From: a virus
DNA length: 35,005 bases
Virus record (IMG/VR): IMGVR_UViG_3300030107_001970
Span: 8,908 to 43,912 of that record
Strand: one strand, 5' to 3'
Below, one piece after another: positions 27,542-35,005 of the stretch; the stretch's first letter is position 1; every line of letters begins with the position of its first letter. The position numbers and the translations under genes were made by a program. Under the pieces are notes generated by a model. The model saw only the letters and a list, made by a program, of their open reading frames with translations. It was not told the origin of the DNA and made no database searches.

Positions 27542-27902
27542 CAAAGTCATGGATATTCTCTGATCCACCAATAGCGAATGGATTATATTTACTAGTTGCT
27601 ATCTTATACATTTTTTCATGAACGGTCTCTTCTACTGGACCTTCATACTCCTGTCCATCTTCTTCATCAATAAACCAGTTTGCTACTTCTTCTTCTGGTC
27701 TTGGATTCTCTTCGATTGCAATCATTTCTAAATCTAATTCGGATCTACGTTCAGGTGGTGCATACTTGTTATCACCATTTGCTATTGGCATTGAATCATG
27801 TGGATGTGCCAATTCATTAATTACTCGATTCAACCAGTCAGTACTATCCTCATCTTTTTTTGCCTTAAGAGGAAACCAACTGGACGGATTTAGTGAGATC
27901 AT
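27504..27902 (-). CDS. Unknown head-module protein, 132 aa
   Basis: A 132-residue acidic protein following portal gene 20 after a one-base gap. It starts MISLNPSSWFPLKAKKDEDS and is rich in E, D, N and P, with no membrane segment (middle part RRSELDLEMIAIEENPRPEE). Cyanophages commonly have a hypothetical gene here, so it is likely part of the regular head module and not of the inserted segment. A structural or assembly role is suggested only by position. The oxygenase-like gene starts within its last 40 bases. Confidence 0.78.
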   Translation of the reverse strand: MISLNPSSWFPLKAKKDEDSTDWLNRVINELAHPHDSMPIANGDNKYAPPERRSELDLEMIAIEENPRPEEEVANWFIDEEDGQEYEGPVEETVHEKMYKIATSKYNPFAIGGSENIHDFDERTGGSENRLS

Positions 27903-27903
27903 A

Positions 27904-29556
27904 TTAAGTAAGGGTTGGTGCTTCAGGATCTAGGGGAGTTTTACCAGATGCTCCATTAGAGTTATCTGGTGACATACCACCCATAGGTTCCATTGGTAAT
28001 CCTGTCTCAGGATCAATAGGAGCCATTGGATCTGGTATTACACCCTGTTCTATCTCTTTTGCAATCTGCTTATCTTGTTCGATTATCTCCTCATCAGTCT
28101 GACGGATAATCTTACGACGAACCCAATCTTGTGAGTAGTATTTACCAACATAAGGTTCTGCAGTAGCAGCAATATTCAATCTCTCTGTCATTAATTCTGC
28201 TTCCTTCAGTTCAGAGAAGTGGTTATCATATAAGAAGTCATATTGAATATGCTCTTCTAGTTTTTCCCAATCTTCTGGTGATACTAGGTTCTTAAGTAAA
28301 CATTGTGTCTTCAACATATCGTTGAACATTCTAGAGAATCTCTTACGTAGTCTACCTACAAACTTAGTAAACTTAAGTTCATCTCTAAGGATCTCTGAAG
28401 ACCTTCCAAGGTTAAACCCACCTTCACCACCTTGTCTAGACTCAGGTACGTTTAAGGATCTATAGAGTTTACTCTGGAAGTACTTAATATCTGATAGTTC
28501 ACCTAAGTTCTGTCCACCTGGTAGTGTAGTAATCTCAGTTCCTCTACCACCTTCTCTACGGGGTAACCAGAAGTCTTCCAACATGGACATAAACTTCTTG
28601 TCATCACGGATCTCACCAGTGCTGGCATCATACACCAACTTATTACGATAACGCATCATAACGTCACGTAGATATTGTTCTGCCTTCATCTTAGGAAGGT
28701 TACCAACATCAATATAGAATATCCTTCTTTCTGGTGCTCTTGATAATCTGTATATAACAAGAGAATCCTCAATCATTCTAAGTTGATTAAGAGATTTAAT
28801 TGCTTTGTGTAGATATGATAATGTTGTACCTTTATTTCTATCAACTAATCCAGAAGTACAATATGTAATTGCATCTCTTGCAAACTTGGTTCCACCACCA
28901 GATCCTTTACCTGGTTGTCCACCATAAGGTGCTACTTGTTGCTTAGGGTTATATACAAAATACTCCTTAATATTTGGGAACGGAGACTGCATTGGGTCAT
29001 CCCTTCCATCATTCTGCTGTACACCACCATTCTTATCTTTTTTAGTAATTGATTCACGAACATAACGCATCTTCAATGCATCAATATACCTCAACTCTTG
29101 AATTCCATCATGTGGATTCTTTAAGTCAATTACTTTATGGTAATATAATCTTCCATCAACATACCAATTTCTATAAATCTCATGTGATTTCTTATCGAAA
29201 TCTAGAAGTTCTAATATAGTTTTAAATTCTTCTCTAATCTTTTTCTTTAAACTATCCCCTGCATTTAAATTATCTAGATCAATTTGAACAGGACTATCAT
29301 TTAAATCACTAACTATTGCTTCGTTTACAATATCTTCAATAGCACCATCACACTCTGGGTGAAGTGCCATCTCTCTGTATCTCTTAATGAGATCATATTC
29401 GGTCTTATATACACCTTCAATATCTACATAAGAACCAAAAAATCCACTGGTCAAGTAGTGATCAACCCCATCCTCGTTTGATTGAGGTATGGGGGATACT
29501 ACGCCAGGGGATTTCTTTTCGTTATCCTCTATAGAGAATCCAAACAACTTGGCCAT
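27904..29556 (-). CDS. 20: Portal vertex protein, T4 gp20-like
   Basis: Forms the dodecameric DNA entry channel at one head vertex and is the docking site for terminase. The 550-residue protein (T4 gp20 has 524) contains family landmarks: YREMALHPECDGAIEDIVNE (about 60-79), RAPERRIFYIDVGNLPKMKA and EDFWLPRREGGRGTEITTLP. These are widely used to recognise cyanophage g20. The C-terminus ends in a proline/glycine-rich tail. An AATAAATA late element, overlapping an extended -10 TATAAT, lies just before it at the end of gp19. Confidence 0.97.
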   Translation of the reverse strand: MAKLFGFSIEDNEKKSPGVVSPIPQSNEDGVDHYLTSGFFGSYVDIEGVYKTEYDLIKRYREMALHPECDGAIEDIVNEAIVSDLNDSPVQIDLDNLNAGDSLKKKIREEFKTILELLDFDKKSHEIYRNWYVDGRLYYHKVIDLKNPHDGIQELRYIDALKMRYVRESITKKDKNGGVQQNDGRDDPMQSPFPNIKEYFVYNPKQQVAPYGGQPGKGSGGGTKFARDAITYCTSGLVDRNKGTTLSYLHKAIKSLNQLRMIEDSLVIYRLSRAPERRIFYIDVGNLPKMKAEQYLRDVMMRYRNKLVYDASTGEIRDDKKFMSMLEDFWLPRREGGRGTEITTLPGGQNLGELSDIKYFQSKLYRSLNVPESRQGGEGGFNLGRSSEILRDELKFTKFVGRLRKRFSRMFNDMLKTQCLLKNLVSPEDWEKLEEHIQYDFLYDNHFSELKEAELMTERLNIAATAEPYVGKYYSQDWVRRKIIRQTDEEIIEQDKQIAKEIEQGVIPDPMAPIDPETGLPMEPMGGMSPDNSNGASGKTPLDPEAPTLT

Positions 29557-29584
29557 TACAACTATCTAATACTTCTGTTGGTAC

Positions 29585-29595
29585 TATTTATTATA
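29585..29595 (-). promoter_or_regulatory. Late element AATAAATA overlapping an extended -10 before gp20
   Basis: On the minus strand TGGTATAATAAATAG contains an extended -10 TATAAT (29590-29595) and AATAAATA (29585-29592), overlapping each other and the gp19 stop, 28 bases before the gp20 ATG. The site may be read by both host sigma and gp55. A weak CTGACC lies near the -35 position. Confidence 0.6.
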
Positions 29596-30190
29596 CCACA
29601 GGTGTGCCAGTTTGGTCAGTTGCTTCTGCTTGCCAGTATTGTACTTGGAATTCAACGGTATATTCTTCTATTGTGTCAGAAGTATCATATGAAAGATCTA
29701 TCTGAGATACATTCGTTGGGAAGATGTCATAGAACCTATAAGTTCTTAAAGGAACAGTACTATCTGCATCAGTATTCTCAGTGGAGAACTTCTGTTGTCC
29801 TCTACCTAACTGATAAACATAAGCATCTGTCATATAAGATGATGGGTTGGTTGCTCCAGTAGCATTATCCAACTTACTCATTTGGTTCATCCACTGCTCA
29901 AATGAAGTTCTTAGTTTAAAGTCTTCATCGTTGATTACAGTAACAGTCCATGTGTCGAAGGTTCTGTCTCCAGCAACCTTTAAAATACGACCTCGGAATG
30001 GTACGTCAATCTGAGCAATGTTGGAAGCAGGTAATGCTGCTGCCTTACATAAAAAACTGAATGTATCATCATCCCATCCAGTTACGAAAGATGGGAATGT
30101 TGGAATTGATACTTCAAATAAATTTGGTCTTGCTGCACCGCCTAAGAGTTTTGCCTTAAAGTCGGTGATGTTCCTGATTTCTCTTGCCAT
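29591..30190 (-). CDS. 19: Tail tube protein, T4 gp19-like
   Basis: The 199-residue subunit of the inner tail tube. It starts MAREIRNITDFKAKLLGGAA and contains NLFEVSIPTFPSF, FDTWTVTVINDEDFKLRTSF and PLRTYRFYDIFPTNVSQIDL, all typical of phage tube proteins. The T4 protein has 163 residues. A perfect AGGAGG lies ten bases before the ATG. It sits between sheath gp18 and portal gp20, the standard T4-like order, and a second protein with the same fold pattern is encoded at 15884-16447. Confidence 0.94.
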   Translation of the reverse strand: MAREIRNITDFKAKLLGGAARPNLFEVSIPTFPSFVTGWDDDTFSFLCKAAALPASNIAQIDVPFRGRILKVAGDRTFDTWTVTVINDEDFKLRTSFEQWMNQMSKLDNATGATNPSSYMTDAYVYQLGRGQQKFSTENTDADSTVPLRTYRFYDIFPTNVSQIDLSYDTSDTIEEYTVEFQVQYWQAEATDQTGTPVV

Positions 30191-30228
30191 TGGTTTTGAT
30201 CCTCCTTTTTATTTAATCATCCAGTGGG

Positions 30229-33018
30229 TCAAACTCTACCAGCGACTTCTTCAAAGCTAACACCAGTACGGGTAGCAACGAAGGTCAGTGTGATGTAGTT
30301 GATCGACTTCGCAGGCTTCAGGAAGATGTCTGCTCGGAACTCATTATTATCAATGATATCTGGAGTGTTGTTAGTCTCATCACAAATTACTAGGTAATCA
30401 TAGATACCTCGCTTCGCTTGGACATCTCGTAGATAAGGTTCAACGATATTAACGAAGTTTGCCCTCGTAATCTGATCGTTAAACTCAAAGAGTTGTGCTT
30501 GTGCTGCTCTCTCTAATGCTTGCTCAACTGTCAAGAATAAACGACGAACGTTAATTCTATCAAAGGCAGAAGCATAAGATAATGCAGTCTTATCACCGAA
30601 TAGGATGATTCCTGTTCCAGGAGTATTGATAATTGAGTTAATCCTGTTGGAATAAAGTATGTCTCTCTGAGACTTAGTTGGGTTGTATGCTAGTTTAATA
30701 GCATTCTTAATATTACCTCTTTGCTGTCCAGCAGGTGAGAACCAAGGATAGGCAACTAGGTTAGTACGACACATCAATCCAGCAATGTCGGGGTTGCATG
30801 GAAGATAACGGAACTTGTTATTGAATCTGTCGTAAGTGTACTTATAACCACTATCAAAGATTGCATAAGATGAAGATGTAAGTGGTCCAAAGAACTCAAC
30901 AATGTTTCCAGTTTGAGTAATAGGATCAGTAATGTTAACTACCGTTCCTTTATGTGGTGATAAACAAGCAACACAATCCTTTCTAGAATCAGCAACAGCA
31001 ATTAATTTATTTGCTTTTGCTTGAGACTGTGCAAGGTTATCTGAAGATGGTCCCATCAACAGATAGTCTACTTGAACCTCATCCTTATTATCAAACAGGT
31101 TGTATGCAGTAATCAGATCTCCTAATTCTGCTTTAAGTCCACCACCGTTTGTATAATTCTGACCAGCATCAAGTTTATAAGTTTGATCACCAATAGAACT
31201 AAAGGTATTACCTTCAGCATTTCTATCCCAAGTCGTTTGATATCTTTGTAGTGGATACCATAACGTTGGCATATCACTATCATCATAAACTCTGTTTCCA
31301 TCTTGGAAGAAAGTACCTACAGGGTATGACTGATGATATGTATCATTAGCATTACTCTGGTTAGAACCAGCGTAGATATAATCCGAGAAGTTTGCAAGAT
31401 AAGACTTGTACCATGTCTTCTGAGGAGCATTTGCTTCAGATACAGCATCCTTTGCTTTAGACAAACTTAGATGCTTCTCAAGGATATTTCCTTGAATACC
31501 TGTTAGTGAACCTGAATCATCAACAACAACGACGTGCATCTCATCATTTCGTCCACCCCTTTGAGCAGCATAGTTTGATGTTCCTGGTTTAGGTGCGATG
31601 CTATTCCAGTATATCGTTGAGTTGTCTAGGTTCAATTTACGTGAATTGTACCAATCATCAACACCAGAGACTAAAACTCTAGAGTTAGTTGTTAAAGTTT
31701 CAATAACAACTTCGTCATTATTCAGTGCAGTTACGCTTAATTTTACGTCATCCGTAATTGCTGTACCACCAATACCTGCTCCACTAACAGTGATTGTTGT
31801 ACCAACACCATAAGCAGATCCAGGACTTGTTAGTGAGACGGTTCCAATACCACCAGTTGCATCTCTGAATATGGTGAATACTGCTCCAGTACCTTCAGCA
31901 CTTGTACCTGTTAGGTTAGTGTAAGTACCACTAGAAGCAGATGGAACTGATGTAAATGTGGTTAAACCAACTGTGTTGACTGTACCTTGATTTAGGTCAT
32001 AACCACCTACTGATGTACCAGCGATAGATACGGTATCTCCAACCGTGTATCCAACACCAGCATTTACTATGGTTGCACTAGCAACATTACCATCTGTACT
32101 ATTACGTACAATAGTGAACGTTGCACCAGCACCTCCACCACCAGTTGTACCACCAACACTAACGTAAGTCTGGTCTTGTTCACCTTGAATTGCACTAGAA
32201 GTGGTAATACCAATAGTTTCTATTGAGTCCTCAGGTGATACAACATCGCCGTCAGAGTCAAGTATTGTAAGTCTTTGATCTTTTAAGAAGGATGCATACT
32301 TACTACCTTCTGAATAATTTACATAGTATTCTCTACCTGGTTGTGTACCACCAGTTGAGACACGAGAACGAACTTTAATATTGAGAATACTTATTCCTGT
32401 ATCAGGTCCATCAACTAACTCTGTGATAACTCCTTTTAGATATCCGTTGAAGACTTCAGTAGTACCCGCTCCTGGAACGACTTGACCACTAATATCAACT
32501 GTAACTCCATATCCAACTTGAGCACCCATATTGGTTACTGCCGTTGTAGCAATACCAATGACCTGATCTGCCATGTCGTCTACGTAGCAGACTTTTAGAC
32601 CATTTGACCATTGTCCAGGGTTCTTAGCAGCATAATAGAAGTTTGGATTTGCATCCAAGAAGTTTGTATTATAGTCGTCAAAGTTTTTAATCTTTGTACT
32701 TGCGACAGATGAAGTACCAACACCAACGTTACCGTTTGCTAGGTTGTCGTCATCCGATCTAATTACCTTAAGAACACCACCGTATGAGAGGTACTGCGAT
32801 GCTGACATCCAGTACTCATATTGAGCATCGGTATCATAGGGTTTTCCAAATGTACTTATAAGGTCTTGCTCTGTGGCAATATCAATAGGTTCTGATACAG
32901 GTCCAATTTCAAAAGGTCCTGCGATACCTCCAATATTGTCAAGAACGTTTTCCGCTCTACCGACGGTTAAGTCAACTTCTCTAGTTAGTACACCAGGAGA
33001 TAATTGAGGAGTTGCCAT
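30229..33018 (-). CDS. 18: Tail sheath protein, T4 gp18-like, with inserted repeat region
   Basis: Contractile sheath subunit. At 929 residues it is much longer than T4 gp18 (659). The N-terminus (LSPGVLTREVDLTVGRAENV) and the C-terminal half (FDRINVRRLFLTVEQALERA, RDVQAKRGIYDYLVICDETN) are characteristic of sheath proteins. Part of the extra length is an insertion around residues 285-430 with two similar glycine-rich, beta-type units (GGAGATFTIVRNSTDGNVAS and GTGAVFTIFRDATGGIGTVS, each followed by a VGYTVGDTVSIAG-like strand pair). These probably form surface domains on the sheath. A late promoter element lies 39 bases upstream, with SD GGAGA near the ATG. Confidence 0.95.
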   Translation of the reverse strand: MATPQLSPGVLTREVDLTVGRAENVLDNIGGIAGPFEIGPVSEPIDIATEQDLISTFGKPYDTDAQYEYWMSASQYLSYGGVLKVIRSDDDNLANGNVGVGTSSVASTKIKNFDDYNTNFLDANPNFYYAAKNPGQWSNGLKVCYVDDMADQVIGIATTAVTNMGAQVGYGVTVDISGQVVPGAGTTEVFNGYLKGVITELVDGPDTGISILNIKVRSRVSTGGTQPGREYYVNYSEGSKYASFLKDQRLTILDSDGDVVSPEDSIETIGITTSSAIQGEQDQTYVSVGGTTGGGGAGATFTIVRNSTDGNVASATIVNAGVGYTVGDTVSIAGTSVGGYDLNQGTVNTVGLTTFTSVPSASSGTYTNLTGTSAEGTGAVFTIFRDATGGIGTVSLTSPGSAYGVGTTITVSGAGIGGTAITDDVKLSVTALNNDEVVIETLTTNSRVLVSGVDDWYNSRKLNLDNSTIYWNSIAPKPGTSNYAAQRGGRNDEMHVVVVDDSGSLTGIQGNILEKHLSLSKAKDAVSEANAPQKTWYKSYLANFSDYIYAGSNQSNANDTYHQSYPVGTFFQDGNRVYDDSDMPTLWYPLQRYQTTWDRNAEGNTFSSIGDQTYKLDAGQNYTNGGGLKAELGDLITAYNLFDNKDEVQVDYLLMGPSSDNLAQSQAKANKLIAVADSRKDCVACLSPHKGTVVNITDPITQTGNIVEFFGPLTSSSYAIFDSGYKYTYDRFNNKFRYLPCNPDIAGLMCRTNLVAYPWFSPAGQQRGNIKNAIKLAYNPTKSQRDILYSNRINSIINTPGTGIILFGDKTALSYASAFDRINVRRLFLTVEQALERAAQAQLFEFNDQITRANFVNIVEPYLRDVQAKRGIYDYLVICDETNNTPDIIDNNEFRADIFLKPAKSINYITLTFVATRTGVSFEEVAGRV
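31729..32166 (-). repeat. Two diverged repeat units within gp18
   Basis: At the protein level, residues about 285-350 and 365-430 of the sheath protein share the pattern G-G/T-G-A-x-FTI-x-R-(N/D), then V/S-x-x-x-x-PG/AG-x-x-Y-x-VG-T/D-T-x-(S/T)-(V/I)-(S/A)-G. The period is about 80 residues. The DNA copies are diverged and not identical. Confidence 0.65.
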
Positions 33019-33057
33019 GTTCTATGTCTCCAAAAATTCTCAGTTTTGTTCTAGAGA

Positions 33058-33065
33058 TATTTATT
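33058..33065 (-). promoter_or_regulatory. Late promoter element AATAAATA before gp18
   Basis: Seven of eight bases match TATAAATA on the minus strand, 39 bases before the gp18 ATG, in the 71-base gap after gp17. It probably drives gp18 and gp19. Confidence 0.68.
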
Positions 33066-33089
33066 AAAATATAACTTTAGAATAGCTTA

Positions 33090-34736
33090 CTACCTATACT
33101 CCCACATGTAAGACATGTCACCATACTCATCTGTATACCACCTATCTCCCACATTATCAACAAAACTATCATCATCAAGACCATTCTCAATAAATCCAAA
33201 TGGAGCCATATCTTGCTCTATTTGATTTTTTTGCTCATCGTAAAGTCTCTTACGAACGTCTTGATCGGTTATCTCTTTAAAGTAATCCTGCTCAACTAAC
33301 CATGCATATATGACCAGACACATCGCAAGGTCATCATTACATCCATCCTCTGCTTCAAATGAATTACTTTTTTGAATAAAAGTTGTTAATTCGGCAATAA
33401 TCTCATAATCCTTGAATATTATCTTATCTGATTCAATTAAAGTTTTTAAGTTTAAACATCCAACCTTCTTAACTGTCTTGGACATTTTTACACCAAGTTG
33501 TGTCTTCTTACCAGAAAATCCTTGACCAACAACCTGACCTGCTCTACCTCTCATAGAACACATAAGAACATTTTCATATTCCAAGTCATAATTAAGAATA
33601 GATGCAACTTGATCTCCTACATCATTTACTTCACATAAGATGTAAGCATTATTATAATTCTTAGCAACATCATGAACAATTGATGGGAATAGCATAGGTT
33701 TAATTTCATTATTCCTATACTTTGCTACTAATTCATGTGGGAAGGTTGTTATATCAATTACAGTAAATGCAGAATAATCATTACCTACACCACGAGCAAC
33801 GTCAACAGTAACAACATAATTGTGGTCATTTTCAACCCCTTTATATACATCCAATCCTCTATTGCTTAATGCAGGTGATTCATATACTAAAGTTCTCAAC
33901 TTTGCTGGTGATATGAGAGTATCTACAGATCCTAAGAATTCACATTCAAACTCAACTTTAAACTGCTGTTCGGAAGTATTTGCAATGGTTTGCAACTTCC
34001 ATGCTTCATCTCTACCTGGAACATCCCACCAATTAACCTCAGTTGGTATATACTCATTCTTCTTACGTTCAGAATCATGCCAAAGTTTATAGAAGTGATT
34101 CATCCCGTGAGGGGTAGAAACAATTATAACCTTAGTATTTTTACCAGATGAAATGGTAGGATAAACCGAACTAAAGAACTGATCAGCAATATGGTTTTGA
34201 ACAAACGCAAATTCGTCCAAGAATATAATGTTATAAGATCCACCACGAACTGCAGATGCAGATGTAGATGCAGCAATGATTTTAGAACCATTCTCTAACT
34301 CAAGAGATGCTTTGTTCCAAGTTAAAACTCCTTGTTGCAACCATCTTGGTAAATTCTCATATGCAGTTTGAAGTCTATCTAAAAGATCCTTAGCAGTTGA
34401 TGCTTTGTTAGCAAGGATCGCTATATTCACATTATCATTGAAAATAGCATAATACAGTAGATAAGATACAACAATAGTTGACTTACCAGACTGTCGAGGT
34501 AATTTGCAGATGTTAAAACGGTTATTATGAAACTTATCTAACATCTCCTCCTGAAAAGAATACGGTTCAAATTGCTTTAAACCGTAGTCTAGGGTAACAA
34601 TGTTTATATAATTCTTCGCAAAATATATCGGATCATCTATACATCTAGAAAACTCAAGGACTTGCTCCTCAGTAAATTCCTGAGTAGTATTTGCCTTTTT
34701 TAATAAGGGATTACCAAGATAATGATCAACAGCCAT
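33090..34736 (-). CDS. 17: Terminase large subunit, T4 gp17-like
   Basis: DNA packaging motor ATPase and nuclease. The 548-residue protein has Walker A LPRQSGKS (79-86), Walker B IIFLDEFA (170-177), the coupling-type motif STPHGMNHFY (207-216) and the start of the RNase H-like nuclease domain VVTVDVARGVGNDYS with Asp312. T4 gp17 has 610 residues. No intron or intein is visible: the motifs run in one continuous frame. It lies just downstream of a partial small structural-type gene, separated by four bases. Confidence 0.97.
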   Translation of the reverse strand: MAVDHYLGNPLLKKANTTQEFTEEQVLEFSRCIDDPIYFAKNYINIVTLDYGLKQFEPYSFQEEMLDKFHNNRFNICKLPRQSGKSTIVVSYLLYYAIFNDNVNIAILANKASTAKDLLDRLQTAYENLPRWLQQGVLTWNKASLELENGSKIIAASTSASAVRGGSYNIIFLDEFAFVQNHIADQFFSSVYPTISSGKNTKVIIVSTPHGMNHFYKLWHDSERKKNEYIPTEVNWWDVPGRDEAWKLQTIANTSEQQFKVEFECEFLGSVDTLISPAKLRTLVYESPALSNRGLDVYKGVENDHNYVVTVDVARGVGNDYSAFTVIDITTFPHELVAKYRNNEIKPMLFPSIVHDVAKNYNNAYILCEVNDVGDQVASILNYDLEYENVLMCSMRGRAGQVVGQGFSGKKTQLGVKMSKTVKKVGCLNLKTLIESDKIIFKDYEIIAELTTFIQKSNSFEAEDGCNDDLAMCLVIYAWLVEQDYFKEITDQDVRKRLYDEQKNQIEQDMAPFGFIENGLDDDSFVDNVGDRWYTDEYGDMSYMWEYR

Positions 34737-34740
34737 CTAA

Positions 34741-35005
34741 TTAGTTTGCAAATCCTACAGCAGCACCAAAAACAGTAGCGTCAGCAGCAAAAATTGCTTC
34801 AGTTGATTTTTTCCCAACAATTTCAACACTATTGCCTAATAGTGTAAAAGTCCCAATTGTTGTAGATCCTCCAACAGAATCAATGACGGATATTAATCTA
34901 GCAGTAGCAGTAGTATTAACAAGGCGAACTGCTGCTGCACCACCAAAGATAGATGCACCTGATGCATCAGTGCCACATGCTGCTTGAGTTCCTTTAATTA
35001 AAGTG
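34741..35005 (-). CDS. Small virion-type protein, C-terminal part (runs off right edge)
   Basis: An open frame enters at the right edge and ends at TAA 34741-34743, giving 88 residues of the C-terminal part. The sequence is rich in A, G, T and V and looks all-beta (FGGAAAVRLVNTTATARLIS, then GTFTLLGNSVEIVGKKSTE, ending AAVGFAN). Similar short beta proteins with an AVRLVNT-like phrase occur next to terminase genes in cyanophages and are thought to be structural, possibly head decoration or fibre-related. The start lies outside the window. Confidence 0.7.
   Translation of the reverse strand, partial: TLIKGTQAACGTDASGASIFGGAAAVRLVNTTATARLISVIDSVGGSTTIGTFTLLGNSVEIVGKKSTEAIFAADATVFGAAVGFAN

Noticed and set aside
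30210-30217. ATTAAATA before gp19 as a late promoter
   Set aside because: Only a partial match, and the predicted transcript would start at or inside the gp19 SD, so gp19 is more likely co-transcribed with gp18.

Overview
The window is a contiguous piece of an AT-rich T4-like contractile-tailed phage genome. It is almost certainly a marine cyanophage of the Synechococcus/Prochlorococcus-infecting T4-like group. The T4 core genes appear in the usual cyanophage order: 44, 45, 46, 47, 55, uvsW, uvsY, gp3-like, 23, 22, 21, 20, 19, 18, 17. They sit among genes typical of cyanophages: a CobS-like ATPase, a PcyA-type bilin reductase, peptide deformylase and pyrE. All genes lie on the minus strand, usually overlapping by 1 to 50 bases, except two radical SAM genes on the plus strand. 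I found no tRNA, CRISPR array, insertion sequence or integrase. No gene-free stretch exceeds about 200 bases.

Layout from left to right (transcription of minus genes runs right to left). Positions 1-13171 hold the replication, recombination and regulation cluster: a partial unknown gene, a small gene, pyrE, a tiny membrane protein, clamp loader gp44, two small genes, an orphan DNA methyltransferase, sliding clamp gp45, a DUF3310-like protein, a CobS-like AAA+ ATPase, a large CobT-like metalloprotease/VWA protein, three small genes, an NAD-dependent epimerase, and gp46, a DUF3110-like gene, gp47 and late sigma factor gp55. Two good host-type promoters with extended -10 boxes are visible, one before gp55 and one in the 3' end of the CobS-like gene.

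Positions 13279-19500 hold an unknown gene, uvsW, uvsY, a membrane protein, a gp3-like tail completion protein, an SGNH hydrolase, pcyA, several very small genes and peptide deformylase. Positions 19509-34736 are the head/tail module: a strong terminator, then major capsid gp23, scaffold gp22, protease gp21, a small core-type protein, portal gp20, tube gp19, sheath gp18 and large terminase gp17. A partial small structural-type gene closes the window.

The least expected content is an insertion of about 4.3 kb inside the head module (23180-27541). It holds two tandem paralogous radical SAM proteins with B12-binding-like N-terminal domains on the plus strand, converging on a minus-strand 2OG-Fe(II)-oxygenase-like gene. 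The radical SAM pair has its own late-type promoter element, placed back to back with one for the head gene on the other strand. This suggests it is made late, together with virion proteins.

How it works together: host sigma factor would read the extended -10 promoters early. Newly made gp55, with gp45 as the mobile activator, would then fire the TATAAATA-type promoters found before gp18, gp20, gp21, gp22, the radical SAM operon and the small genes near 18.6 kb. PcyA, PyrE and possibly the CobS/CobT-like pair would alter host metabolism during infection.
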